From: Chlamydomonas reinhardtii
Taxonomy: Eukaryota; Chlorophyta; Chlorophyceae; Chlamydomonadales; Chlamydomonadaceae
DNA length: 64,000 nt
Direction: 5' to 3'
NCBI RefSeq assembly: GCF_000002595.2
Contig: NC_057013.1
Location: forward strand, 3,171,087 to 3,235,086
Shown: piece by piece, positions 1 to 12,334 of the stretch
Layout of the letters: each line of letters begins with the position of its first letter
Numbering within the stretch: position 1 is the first letter of the stretch
Translations under genes and position numbers: made by a program
The notes under the pieces: model-generated
Seen by the model: only the letters and a program-made list of their open reading frames with translations
The model's database searches: none
Told to the model about the DNA's origin: nothing

Positions 1-2028
1 GCTTCTTTTTTCTATTCGCGTACAAGACGCAAAAAGACGCACCATTACCAAAGAACCAGCCGTTTGACATAGTGCAAAAAGGCGAGGAGAAAGGCGATGG
101 GCGTAAGCGCATCCTGGTTACCGGAGGGTGCGGCTTCTTGGGAAGGTGAGAAGCATAGTCCTTAGGGACTATAGATAAAGAGGATGCCACTAGGACAGCT
201 TAACCGGGAAGGAATGCACAATGAGTGCGGCTTAGGGCCGATCGCCGTTCCCCCGCCACGCCATGCCGCGTCCTTCCGACTTTCCTGCACCCAAAACCAT
301 CATGACCCCGGCCAAAACCTAGTCGGGCATTACTGGGTCATAGACATGGGCGGTGGTTGGCGTGGGGTGTCAAACAGACCTGCGTACCCACACCCCTCCA
401 CACCTGCGCCCTCCGTGCAGCCACATCGTGCGGCAGCTCAAGGACCGTGTAGGCAACAAGGCATCGCTCGTGGTGCTGGACGCGGCTGTGCACGACAAGT
501 TCGGGCCGCTGGTGCCGGGCGTGACGTACATTAAGGGCGACATCACTACCTACACACACGTGCACTCCGCTCTGGCCAACTGCGACTGCGTGGTGCACAC
601 GGCCGCGCTGGTCGGCGACTCCACCACGCCGCGCTCCACCTTTGCCCGCGTGAACGAGCAGGGTACCAAGAACATTGTGGAGGCGGCCTTGGAGCGCGAC
701 GTGCGGAACATGGTGTACACCTCCTCAGGTGCGTTGACTGATATCCTTATACGGAGCTTCAACCGCTGTGCGCCGTGGTGGCGACTGTTGGCGGGCGCGG
801 CTGTCAGCTGTGAGGTGCAGGGCGGGGCAACGACGAGTCACAATCAGCTTTTGCTGGGGGCTCCAAGGATGCTGACACGCCCCTGGCCTGTCCTCCACAC
901 CTGTCCACCTTGCGGTCATTGCCCGTCCACCCAACAGCGTCCGTGGTCTTCAGCCTGGCCAATGTGCGGCCGGGAGTCACGGGCGGTGGCTCGCTGGCGC
1001 CCATCCTGGAGACGGAGCCGGCGCGCCCGGAGGCCGAGCTGAACGGCGCATACGCCAAGTCCAAGGCGGCGGCGGAGCGGCTGGTGCTGGCGGCCAGCAG
1101 CCACGCGCTGCGGGTGGTCGTGCTGCGCCCCGGGGGCGTGTACGGCATGGCGGACTCGGTGGGTACGGTTGTGGGGGCGAAGCCCCTGGACGTGTCACGG
1201 GCGTGGCAGGGCTCTGAAGCAGCGACAGGCTGGGTTGATGCTGTCAGGCTGCTGACGGGGAAGGAATGTTTGCTCAGCTCACCCTCGACAACGGTTGCTT
1301 GTCCCGAACATGTGTGTTGCTGTGCTGCTACCGCACCCGCGCAGGGCATGACGCCCCAGATCCTGGCAGGCCAGCCGTGGGTAGGGCCCGGCAAGGTGCG
1401 GGTGCCGTTCGTGTGGGTGGAGGACGCCGCGCGCGCGCACGTACTAGCGGCCGAGCAGCTGCTGTGGCCGCAGCTGGGCCCCGACGGCAGTCCGGCCAAG
1501 CGCATCCATGGCCGCGCCTACCACATCACACACGACCCCGTGCGCGAGCCCCTCCTGTACCACGAGTTCGGAGGTGGCGTGCCCACGGCCATTGAGGATC
1601 TCGCGGCGCTGGGCATCGCCGACCGGTCGCACCCAGACGTGGTCAAGGCAGAGGAGCAGGCGGGCGTGCACACGACGCGCAACTGCGCGGCGCTGCGCGC
1701 CGCGCGCGTCAGTGCCTACGGCTGTGTCGCGAACAGCAGTGTCCCCTTCCCGGTGGTGTGGTTCCTGGCGCGGCTGAACTTCTGGTTGGGTCAGCGCTTT
1801 GGGTTCGTGCTGGTGGACGCGCGCTCCACGCCCGAGAACATGATCTATGCGTCCAACCACTGGCCCTGCGACGTGCGCGATGCGCGGGCGGTGCTGGGCT
1901 GGGAGCCCACCCCGTTCCGGGTGGTGGCGGCGGCGCTGGGTGAGGCGGGCGCGGATGCCGATCCTAAGGCGGCCAAGCGGTACAAGAGCCTGACGGTGGG
2001 CGGTGCCGAGGAGAAGAAGACCAAGTAG
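1..2028 (+). CDS. 3beta-HSD / sterol-4alpha-carboxylate 3-dehydrogenase-like protein (5' end cut by window)
   Basis: Short-chain dehydrogenase/epimerase of the 3beta-hydroxysteroid dehydrogenase family, which oxidises the 3-hydroxyl of sterols (ERG26-type step) using NAD(P). Exons are 1-145 (read from base 3), 421-728, 938-1158 and 1345-2028 with GT-AG introns; the stop is TAG. The piece begins with a hydrophobic stretch (FFFLFAYK), probably the end of an N-terminal membrane anchor, followed by the Rossmann motif TGGCGFLG. The active-site YxxxK is present as YAKSK, and a VFSLANV-type strand precedes it. The C-terminal half matches the family in order and ends in a lysine-rich tail (KKTK). Family assignment is firm; the exact substrate is inferred. 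The initiator methionine lies outside the window. Confidence 0.85.
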
Positions 2029-2243
2029 AGGAAGGCGACAGTGGCGGTTGGGGCGAGGCGGAGCGGGCGTTAACAGTGAGCGGGTGCAACTGTGCGAGCA
2101 GCGTGTGTGCAAGGTTCACGGCGGGCGGTGGACCGGTGATCACTGAACCTTGGGCTTTGAAGGAAGACTTGTTACAGTCAACTGCGTACGAGGTGACCTG
2201 ACCTGGGTGCTGGGCACCCTTGCTTGGTCGGACTGTCCCTTCT

Positions 2244-2248
2244 TGTAA
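2244..2248 (+). terminator. Poly(A) signal TGTAA of the 3beta-HSD-like gene
   Basis: TGTAA, the usual green-algal poly(A) signal, lies about 216 bases after the stop codon at 2026-2028. It precedes the next gene start at 2576. Confidence 0.5.
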
Positions 2249-2575
2249 TGTCGCATTCATACGAGGGAGTGTGATTGCATCCCGGTCCTGGCGTGTTGGC
2301 ATCGGGCAGGGCCTGCACTGCGTTGCCGGTGTCATCATGGAGGTGAAGGCTTGCAGCTTGAGACTTGCAAAGTGGGCCTATCTGCTTTGTGAATTATCTT
2401 GAAATGTGGACAGCATCGTGCATGCGTGATTGTTTGTGGATTGCGCGACGGGGGGCGCAAGGAGGCCAGGGGTCGCAGTGCGCGCAGCATCGGGTCAGGC
2501 ATGGTGTTTCGTGCGGTTCGATATCCTGATCCCCGGTTCCCAGAATCAGAGCATACTCTTATTTGGAGCGTAGAG

Positions 2576-5500
2576 ATGGGCAACCAAAGGCCCGTTAAGA
2601 AGAAGGGCCCCAAAAATGCGGGCGTTGGCGTTGATTTTAAGCGTGTCAAGCACAAAGTCGGCAAGAAGCTTCCCAAAGCCAGGAATGAGACTAACACTGA
2701 CTTTACGAGCAAGAGCATTAACCTGCCGAGCCAGGCCGTTAAGGAGGATCGCAGCGGCGTCGCCGTCAACTATCAAAACCTGACCCTCAAGGTAATGGTC
2801 TCGCTGTGCTAGAATTACATTTTGCATGTATCGGTAGATATTGTTGCATGTTCGGAAGCTGAATCCTTGCTGGCGGCTGCGCGACCTTTGGCATCCGCTT
2901 TCATTTACAGGAGCTGCTGAACCAGACTTCGCACCACAATGACAAGTCTAGGAAGCATTCACTTGTCGGGCTGGCGGACCTCTTCGGGCGGCACCCTGAG
3001 CACGTCCGGCTCCACGCAGCCCAGGTAAGGGTTTGGGTCGCCTGGTCGCAGACCCCCTTGCCGGACCGGGCCCTTTTCTCCAACCCCTGCTGGGTCAAAC
3101 ATGCTGTACCTGACACGCGCTTCCCATGCTCCTCCTCCTGCCTGTCCGAATCGTTGGGCTCGGGCATGTCACCCCTACTCCATCTCCTGACGCCGCCGCA
3201 GGTCCTGGCCACGCTGGCTGAGCGTATCGTGGACGGAGACCCCGGCGTGCGGTCCGAACTGCGCCGGCTGCTGAACGAGGCAGTCCTGCCGGTGCTGGGG
3301 GCGGATACGCTGCGGCCCTTCATGCCCATGTTCATGGCGCACGTGTGCGGGTGAGTGCCGTCACCCCAGGGCGTTGCCTGGCTGAGCGACTGCAACGGCA
3401 CTTCGGACCTGCACGGCGCTGCAACCTACCTCTGAGAAGCCCCGGATGCTTGCCCCTACCGTCCTTGCCCAGCTGCCGGTACCCTCGACAACCCCGCGGG
3501 TAGATGCCCTTGCTTCTGAGGCTGACTCCTTTGCGTCGCTGTCCTTCTCCTGCCCGCAGCGCCATGACGCACCTCAGCCTGGACGTGCGGCAGGACGCGC
3601 TGCTGTTCCTGGACATACTGGTAGGGCAGCCGGCAGGCGGCAGGCGGCAGGGGCTGGGGCAGTGAGTCGGCGTGTTGGTTGGCTAGGCGGCTGGTGGTCT
3701 GGCTATGAGTCTGAGTATGGGCTGAGTATGGGCTGCGTCCTACAGGGTGCGCGCGCAGCCGGACGTCATCCCGTGTTGGTTTACTTTGGGCTGGTATTTA
3801 CCCACGCCGTTGCACTCGCCCCACTACACCACTACACGCCTCAAACGGTTCCTGCCCCTGTGCTCTCCTAACAACAGATGGACCACGTGCCCCGCCTGGT
3901 GGTGGACGGCTACCTGGCGCCCTGCCTGGCGCACTTCTGCGACCTCTTCTCAGCCTCCCACCGCAGCCGCAGCATCCGCGCGCAGTCGCTGGCGGCGCTC
4001 ACTAAGCTGCTCACCTCGCTGTCCAGCTTCCTGCGCCGCGCCTTCCCTGGTGGCGGCGCCGGCGAGGACGGCGCAGACGCGGCCGGCGCCGGCCCGGGCC
4101 CCAGCAGCGCGCGCCAGGCGGCGCTGCAGGCGGCGGCCGCGGCTGCAGGGCCCCTGGGCGCAGACCGCACCCGCTGGCCGGCACGCTCGGGTGCGGAGCT
4201 CATGGCGGGCCTGGAGGGAATGTTCAGGGCGGCGGCCGCCGCCACACGTGCGGGCCGCGGCAAGAAGGGCTCCAAGCTGGGCGCCACGGACGGCGTGGAC
4301 AAGAACCGCGGCAAGAAGGGCCGCGGCAGCGTCAGCACCAGTGAGGCTTTCATGAGCACTGCTGACGCGGCGGCGGCCACCAACGCGGGCAAGAGCATTG
4401 CAGCGGCGGCTGCCGCCCTGGCGGCGGTGGCCGCGCCGTCTTCGGCTGCTGCGGCGGCGGGCATGGACCTGGCGGCGCCGTCGGGCGCGGCGGCGGCGGC
4501 GGGGGGCGTGCTGGGTGCGGGCACGACCATGGCGGCGGCGCTGGTGGCGGCGTCGGACGCGCGCGCCTCGGCGCTGCGGCTGGTGTCGCTGCTTATGGAC
4601 TGCTGGCTGGAGTGCACGCCCGGCCAGCTGGCCACGGCGCCGGAGGCGGAGCAGGCGGCGGCGGTGCTCATGGTGTTGAGCGCCACCAACACGCTCATGG
4701 ACAAGCTGCTGCTGCCGCCAGCCGCCGCCAGCGGCGGCTCGGCGGAGGCGCAGCTGCGGCTGCAGCTGCTGCAGCACCTGCATGACCTGGTTGCGAAGCG
4801 CGTGACCGGCTGCTTCCCGACCACGTCGCCGCCCGTGAAGCCGGCGGCGATGGTGGCGGACACGCTGGTCCGCATCAACCTGCAGACCGCGGAGCTGCTC
4901 TGTCGCTTCCTGCCGCTGCTGGCGCACCAGCCGCCGCAGCAGCAACACGGCGCGGACGCGATGGCCAGCGGGCCGCTGCAGTGGGTGCCGTCGCTGGTGG
5001 GGTTCTACGTGAGCGTGCTGGAGGACGGCGTGCTGCTGCCGGCGACGGCTGGCACGCTGTCAGAGGCGCCGGCGGCGGCTACGGCAGGGCTGAGCGGCGG
5101 CGCGAGCGAGGCTGTGCTGGCGTCGGTGGCGGCGGCGGTGCAGAACCTGGACGCGGCGTCAGCACAGCGGCTGATGGGTGCGGTGGCGAGCTTTGCATCG
5201 CGGCAGACGGCGCGCTCGACAGCACGTGTGGCGAGCACCCGCATGCAGCATGGGCTGCTCAGAGCGGCGCTGGCGGGTGCGTAATGCATTTGCGTGCCGT
5301 CTCCGTGACCTGCATTCAGATCAACAAGCGATTGGCTATTGCGTGCGTGCGGCCGAGCCTGCGGTTTGTCTTGGGGGATTCTACGGAGAGCTGCATGACT
5401 TATGGACGCGTGGCGTATAACATTGCTTGCTGCACATGCGCTGTGCTCACTCGTTCTCAGGCCGGCTGTACCTGGAGGACGGCGTGGTGGCGGGCTGGCT

Positions 5501-7283
5501 GGCGCCGCTGCCCAAGCTGCTGTGGGAGGTGGGCGGTAACGCTCCGGACGCCTCGACCGCGGCGCTTCAGCTGATCATGGATGCTGCGCGCTTCGCAGCG
5601 CCTGGTGAGCTTAGCGCAACCTCTCTGAGTCTGCGTCCCTAAAATAATGCTCATGCCCCATCATACGCTGCCGCGGCTGTATTCTCATACGCGCAGTGCT
5701 TCCCGCTCTCTCACAACACATGCACTCTTGCCGACTCGTGCTGTTCGCCCTCTCCCTCATACCCTCGCTTCCCAGGCTCCTCCATCGCCCAGTACCTGGC
5801 GTCCACGCTGCAGCCGCAGCTGGCCCCGCTGTTTGCGGCGCAGCTGCCGCCCAAGGCCGCCAAGGCCGCGATCGCCAAGCACAAGGCGGCGGCGGGAGCC
5901 GCGGCAGGGCCCGCGGCCGCCGTGGCGGCGGGCGGGGCGCTGGCAGAGGAGCAGGTGATGGTGCTGCTGCCTGGGGTGGTGGGCAAGCTGCCAGACCACG
6001 TGGCGTGCCAGGCAGTGAACCTGCTGTACCACACAGGTGAGCTCCTTGCGGTGCGCGCTTTCGGTGTGCTGTCATGGTGTTGCGTTTGTTATCGGGGCAC
6101 TGCGGTAAACCGCATGGGGGCGTGGAGGGCGGGATGCCTAACGAAACGCGGTGCAAAGCCGGCTAGGTGACGGGTGCTGGACCTCCGCCGCACCACGCCA
6201 GTATACGCCTGCCTCCAGCCTTCAGCCCCACACACCCGCTAAGCTTGTGTGTTCCGGTGCCGCACAGGTGCCCTGGGTGCGCCGCTACTGAAGCCGCTGG
6301 CCGCGGTGCTGTCCTGCGCCGCGCTGCCGCGCGGCCTGGCGCTGCGGCTGCTGGACGTGGTCCTGTCCCGGCTGCGTGACGCGCCCGACCCCGCTCTGGC
6401 TGCCAGCTGGCTGCTGTCGCTGCTGTTCGGGCCGCAGCACGGTCTGGCGGTGCTGACGCCGGACGGCGCTGACCTCACAGCCGACTGGGCGCGGCAGCGC
6501 GCGACGCTGGACGCGGCGGTGATGGGCATGGGACGGCTGGGCGGCGCGGGCCCGCTGCTGCAGTTGCTGCTGCCGCAGGTGGCGGCGCTGCCGCTGGAGG
6601 AGCTGGGCGGGCTGGGCGCGCCAGCGGCTCGGGTGCAGCGCTACAGCCTCGTGTCGCTGGCAGGGGCGGCTGTAGCAGACGCGGCGGGCGCGGGGTCCGC
6701 GGGCGCGGCGGCGCTGCCCAAGCAGCTGGCGGCGCGGCTGCCGGCGGTGGCGGCGCTGTGTGGGCTGGAGCTGGCGGCGCAGGCGTCGGCGGAGGTGGGC
6801 GAGGAGGGCGCGCTGTCAGGGGTGTTTGGCGGTGGGGCCGCAACTGGCAGCAACGCCGTCGCGGCCGCGGCGGCTGTGGCGGCCTGCGGTCCGGTGCTGC
6901 AGCTGCTGCAGGAGCAGCCTGGCATGGCGTTGCCGCTGCTGCAGAAGCTATCGGAGGTGGTTGAGGGCGGCGTACAGGCCGCGGGCAAGGTGGGCGCGGA
7001 GACGGGCGCGGGTGCGGCGGTGGGCAGGCTGCAGCTACACCTGGTGGCGCTGGCGGCGCTGCGCCTGGCGCAGGCGTCTGTGAAGCTGCAGCCTGTGCGC
7101 ACGACGTATGTTGCGGCCAAGGCGGCAGCACAGAGGGAGGCGCTCGTGGCGGCAGTGGCCCAGCTGACCAGCGCGGTCAAGTCATTACCGGCGTCGGGAG
7201 CCGCCAGCGAGCGTGCGGCGGCGTGCGTGATTGAGAGCCAGCGGCTGTCGCAGACCATGGCGGACCTGTACGCTTCGTCATAA
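2576..7283 (+). CDS. IPI1/TEX10-like pre-rRNA processing protein
   Basis: Homologue of yeast Ipi1 and animal TEX10, the scaffold of the Rix1/PELP1 complex that matures 60S pre-ribosomes in the nucleus. Exons: 2576-2791, 2911-3024, 3202-3350, 3560-3620, 3878-5276, 5461-5604, 5776-6036, 6268-7283; they sum to 1119 codons plus stop. The N-terminus shows the family signature: a Lys-rich start (MGNQRPVKKKGPK), then NETNTDFTSKSINLPSQ, then a region matching HxDKSRKHxLxGLxDLF, followed by HEAT-like helices (LADLFGRHPEHV, DVRQDALLFLDIL, HVPRLVVDGYLAPCL). The rest is Ala-rich helical repeat sequence. Exon 5 contains low-complexity inserts (Ala/Gly runs, about 4070-4560) typical of volvocine proteins. 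The N-terminal domain makes the family call strong; the C-terminal half is poorly conserved. Confidence 0.88.
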
Positions 7284-7345
7284 GGATTTCGTGATACGTA
7301 GGCAACGGCGCTGCTGCGCTGGGCTTCCGGGGTCTTGCGCGAGCC

Positions 7346-7350
7346 TGTAA
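7346..7350 (+). terminator. Poly(A) signal TGTAA of IPI1/TEX10-like gene
   Basis: TGTAA 63 bases after the stop at 7283, in the expected place for a green-algal 3' UTR. Confidence 0.55.
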
Positions 7351-8441
7351 CTGAGAGGTGGATGATATTGCATGTGCGCGAACCCCGACAATGAAGTCCT
7401 GACTTAAAGGAGGGACTAAGGCAGTACAGCTTGCTGGCTGCCGGACATAGTGCAGAGCGCTGTACGGGGCGGTCCGGTGTTTGGGCTGGTAAGCAAGGTG
7501 TGCTCATCTGAGGCCCTAGTGCCGGCATGGGACAGCTTTGGCAACGGGCGATTACACACAGACACGGATTGCCAAAATAGTGTAAAAGCAATATGCTCTA
7601 CCATAGCTACATGTTCCCTCGTCGGGCTGCCCTACGCGGCTGTGCGTGGTGAACAATACCTGCATGCTGGTCCAGCTCGTCGTCCGTATTTGTGGTAAAT
7701 CGAACCACATGATAAATCCGCTCCCGCGGCATGCCACCCCTGGCCACAAGTGGTATGAACCAGCCACTTCATTTAATCCAATCCATGTAGCACCACCTCA
7801 TCACAGCCACTTAAACCCCAGCCGGATGCGCCTCCCAGCAACCGTGCCGCCCCAAACCTCCCCTCAAAACGTCCCCCCAAATGCCTGCATCCAATGTCCC
7901 CCGGCGACAGCCGCCGCGCTTCGCTCGCTGTCCAAACCTTCAGGCTTCAGCACACGCGCGCGTGGAGGCACATCGGCAGCGGCAACCGCCTCCCGCACTC
8001 GCGCCTTGATCCGCCCTTCTATCGCCAGAAGCTCATCTCGCAGAGTGTCGTGGTTGCCTGCCAGCACCGAGCCAGCATGGAAGCCAGCATGAAGGATGTC
8101 GCCAGCAGATACGGTACTCGCACGCCATTTGAACTACGCTAAGTTGCTCGCTCGCCAGCTTGACGGCGGTTGCGCTCGCTCGAGCGTCTACAATGTCTAC
8201 TGCATTTGTCATGTACTGTCTGTATCATCAGGTTCGCTCTAGGGGCATCACAAGTCATCCGAGCTGAGAATCCGCTGCGCAGTCCCGACCACCACTTCAC
8301 ATGACATCAGAGCACGTCGCAGCGCGGCGTTCTTGAGCACACATCGCATAACCACACCTCGCCATCAGGATGGACATGCATCGGCAATGCGGCATGCGAC
8401 CCCTCACACGTCTATCTATCGCTGCGCACTCGCTCCTAGCT
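7351..8441. other. Convergent intergenic region
   Basis: About 1.1 kb between the ends of two convergent genes (IPI1/TEX10 on plus, the 733-residue unknown on minus). It probably holds both 3' UTRs. I see no further gene; the short open frames here lack splice or family support. Confidence 0.5.
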
Positions 8442-11237
8442 TCAGGCAACCACTGCGGTGGGTGCGGATGCCACCTCGGGCGCGCCGCCCCCGCCCTGCA
8501 GGTGGGCCTCGTCTGCGTCACTTGGCGCCGGATCACCCATGCTTTCGTCATCTCCCCCGGCAACGGCACCTCCAGCTGCCGCGGCGTTGCCCGCATCCGA
8601 GACTCCCATGTCGACCGTCGTCGTGGCCGCAGCAGCTGTGGACGACGGCCGGTCCTCAGCCGGCTTCTGCTCCAGCCGCACGGGCGATCGCACCTCAGCC
8701 GGCCGCGGCGGCGTCTGCTGTCCCACCGCCCGCACCGCAGCCGCTTCCTGCTCCTTCAGCAAGGACTGCTGCTCCAGTGGCTGCTGCTTCACCTGCGGCA
8801 TCAGCGGCAGCGGCACACCAAGCCCCGCCGGCCCCGCCGACGCCATCGCCGCGACCGGTCCCGGCAGCAGCCCCTCCTGCGCCAGGATGGCGTTCAGCTT
8901 CTGCCCCGGCGACATGCCCGCGGGCAGCGCCTGCAGCAGCCGCGTCGCTGGCGACGCCATCGGTAGCCCGCCGGCGCCGGCGCCCAAGGCCGCGCCTTCA
9001 CTGCCCGCCGCCTGCAGCCGCAATTCCGCCTGCGGCTGCTGCTGCTGCTGCGTTGCCAGCTGCAGGTGCGCCTGCAGCAGCAGCACGCGGTCCACCAGCT
9101 GCTCGCGGCCGAGCACCTGCAGCGCCTCGCGGCCCATGGGCTCTAGGCTCAGGGCGGGCGGCACATGCAGCAGCTCCAGCGGCGGCGGCAGCAACACGCC
9201 GCCGGGCTCGGCCAGGCCCATGCCAGACAGCTCCAGCGCCGCCACCGCCAGGCCGTTCAGTCCAGCCAGGCTGTCCTCATCCAGCGGCTCCTGCCCCGCA
9301 GGCCCCGAGCCGCCGCCCGCATGCTGGCCGCGGCGCTTGGAAGGGCCGCCTTGCCGGCTGTCACCACCGCCGCCCCGCCAGCTCCCGGCAGCACGGCTCC
9401 GCCCGCCGGGCGCCGCAACTTCAACCGATGGCTCAGCTTCTGTGTGTAACAAGCGGCGAGAGCCGAGCCAGCCTGGTTGTTCTGCGCCGGCTCCGCCAGC
9501 GCCCGTCTCAGCACCATTCGGTCCTTCCCCGCCCAGCGCGGCCGCAGCAGCTGCCGTCCGCTGCCGCTTGCTGGAGCGGGGGCTAAGGGTGCCGTTCTCC
9601 GTGCCGCCCGCATCACCGCAGCCGCGGACGCCGCCCGAAGCCTCCTCCTCTACCGCACCGGTCGCGGCCGCGCGCTGCGAGGCCGCCAGGTTGTGCGCCA
9701 GTGCCGCCAGGGCAAACTGCTGTTGCACCGCCGCCGCCTGCATGGCCAGCCGCTGCAGCAGGTCACCCGGCAGCCCGGCCCCAGCTCCGGCGCCCCCACC
9801 TGCGCCGTCGGCCGCCTCCAGCCCCGCTCGATGCACTGCCAGCAGCGCCGCTGTGGTGGGGCTCAGAAGCGCCGGCGCCGCCAGCAGCTGGTCAAGCGAC
9901 ATGCCACCTCCCAGCCCGCCCGTGTCGTCGCCGCGGCCCTCGCCCTCGCCGTCGCTGCCGCCGCCCATGTGGCCTAGCCGCCGGCCGTGACCGTCGTCCC
10001 GGCTGGGGCTGGCACTCTGCGCCGCTGCCGCCAGGTTCGCCAGCTGTGTCAGGCCCGCCACTGCATCGCCGTCCAAGTCGTCGTCATCCTCAGCAACCGC
10101 GTCCTCGTCATCCTCCGTCAGCCCGGCAGCGCCCCTGGCGCCGCGGCGGCGGCCGCGCTGGCCGCTTCCGCGGCTGCCGCTACGCCCCCGTCCGGGGCGG
10201 CGGTGTAGCGCGTAGTCGGGGTCGCCGCCGCCGGCACCGCCGTCGCCGCCGTCGTGCTGGTCCATCGCGTCGTAGTCCTCGCCTGGGCCCATGCTCCCGG
10301 ACTGCAGGAAGCGGGCATTGCAAGGAATCAAAAGCGTGCAACGGGCATGCATTTGCGCATGCCGCGGAATGACAGTGAGCTTGTGTGCTGCATACGCATG
10401 CCAGTACCATGCGTCCACCCAGCGACTCACCCTGTCACTGACGGAGCGCTTCCGTGCGCGGTAGCTGCAGGCAGGGCAGCAGTACACGAGGGGCCAGGTG
10501 CTCAACACAGAAAATGCAACGGCGCTCTGTTAAGCTATGGAGTCAAGCCCTTACACCCCAGGTACAGGCGGTAAGTAATGATTTTTTCTGCCATTTGTTA
10601 CCCACTTGCGGAAATAGTCGCGCACAAGCGGCAGGCTGCGGAGGCACCTGTGAACGGGAATGCCACCGCAACAGCCACTAAGTCACAGTCTGTAAGCCCG
10701 CGTGACCAGCCGATGCCACTATCGTTAGACACAACTGACATGCGGCCTGGGATACAAGACTGCGACCCACTTGGCGTGTATGCGGGTTTCCTGCAGCGAC
10801 GGCGCGTCCTCCTTCCACAACGAGGCGGCATGCTCGTTGTACCACACAGTAATTTCCTGCGCGTCTGGCCGCCTGCCCTCTTTTTTCTCAAACGTGGACC
10901 GCCACCTGCGAACCAAGGCCGGAAGCCGTGTCAGCGGCCAGCGACTACCAGCGACACAACGGCAGTCACAGGTCAGGCTGCACCCCTAGAAGGCTCTGCA
11001 CGGTGTGTTGTCCACAAAACCCAGCGTGGTTCCAGTGGCTTAGCGCGTTGCCAAGGTCTTAGCGACTTCGAGACAACGTTTCCAACCTTGCAAGCCCCCA
11101 GCGCACCAATCGTTGAAGGGCTGCCAGAAGCGCAAAGGCCGCCGGTCTAAACTATGCCGTGCCGGCGAACGCGCCTCCTTGGCGTCATCCGAGCCCTGTG
11201 ACTTGGTCCGCCCCCGTGAAGACCCGCCTTTTGTCAT
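8442..11237 (-). CDS. Uncharacterised 733-residue protein with Trp-rich N-terminal domain and long low-complexity region
   Basis: Not recognised as a named family. Exons in coding order: 11237-11107, 10905-10771, 10647-10606, 10464-10431, 10301-8442; phases agree throughout (2, 2, 2, 0) and the sum is 734 codons with stop. Residues about 33-115 look like a folded, basic domain: paired Trp (FNDWWRSTFEKKEGRRP), a WYNEHA segment, then YRARKRSVSDR. The remaining ~620 residues, all in one exon, are Gly/Ala/Gln-rich with an acidic patch (EDDEDAVAEDDDDLDGD), Ser-Pro sites, a basic SSKRQRT-like patch and a short Gln run. The layout suggests a nuclear, possibly DNA-binding regulator, but that is inference. 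The middle exons are only 42 and 34 bases. Confidence 0.65.
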
Positions 11238-12334
11238 TTCTATGTGCTCCTGTGCCCACAGCTGACGCGGGGGCGCCCGCCCGTGCGGGCGGTGCCTGCG
11301 TGTAGCGAAGTGGAGGGCGATAATTGGCCGTAAGGTCGAGGGCCCCACTTCGACACTGCAATGCAAAAGTGTACACGCCCTTAGACTTTCTGTTGCACCG
11401 CAGAAAGCGACGGCGAAGCTCGACCTTCAGTGTCAGGTGTTGCTAACCCCGCCGGGCAGTAGCCGGCGAGGGCAATTGCCACGGGGCTATGCATTATAAG
11501 CAATTGCTGCTGATTGAAAAGAAGGGTTGTCCTCGTGGCGAGTCTCACGTTTACGTTGCGCTCTCCAAATTGAGACGACCAGATGCGCCCCAGGTGAAGG
11601 TGAGGGTGAGCGCTGGAGAGGGTTTACAGTATTGCGAGGTCCCAAAAGCCAGCCTGTTAGTATTTCTGCCGGGCCGGCAAGAAGCTGTAGCTCGCCAGAA
11701 AGCTTTTCTCTCCGTGGACCACAGCAACCAGTCGTGTCACGCTAAGCGACAGCAACTATACGAGCTGAAATGTACAAGGCATCGGACTTGGCCTCTTGGG
11801 TGCAAACGAGTAGTTGTTCGCGTCACAGCAGCAGCTATCTCGCTTTCGAGCTACCTATGCTCAAATACATAATGGAAACCGCACGTGTTTTGCTGGCATA
11901 GCGTCAATGCGTGCAAATGCCGCGATGGGTACGTGCCAGTAATGCCGAAACCCGCCGGTACCCCAGGCGGAAAATCTGCACCCCCCCCCTTATGCGCCCG
12001 TGGACTTGTGACCTCCAACTGCAAGCTTGGACATTATCTGATTTAACTCCTTTCCGCTCCTCCCTCGCTCATACAACCACGCCGTGCCGCGTCACTTCAA
12101 GGTTCAAGGCGTTCATGACCACGCCTTCTTTTAGTCCTCAGCTTCGGACTGCATCGCCGCAGAATACTAGCACGAGCCGACATCTGGATTACCGTAGTCT
12201 ACAACCTGCTCACCCACGCCGGCAAGCACTAGACTCTACCCACGTATTCGTGCCTCGAAGTTCTCCTGGCGCGCCACACTGCACCAGCTCCTTCGCTCAG
12301 GGCCCGGCACCATGACGGTGTCCACCCCATCATG
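11238..12334. other. Intergenic region with no supported gene
   Basis: Contains the 5' flank of the minus-strand gene that starts at 11237 and the 3' flank of the minus-strand gene ending at 12335. A 127-codon open frame at 11489-11872 has no domain, splice or composition support. Nothing else is visible apart from a C-run near 11981. Confidence 0.4.

Noticed and set aside
3910-4948. Long minus-strand frames of over 300 codons opposite the IPI1/TEX10 exon
   Set aside because: Antisense shadows of a GC-rich coding exon; no domain, and the plus strand carries the conserved family sequence.
8333-9990. Pro/Ser/Ala-rich plus-strand frames of 400-510 codons
   Set aside because: Antisense shadows of the minus-strand exon 10301-8442, which has splice-consistent partners.
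11489-11872. 127-codon plus-strand frame
   Set aside because: No recognisable domain, no splice context and composition like non-coding sequence. I could not support it.
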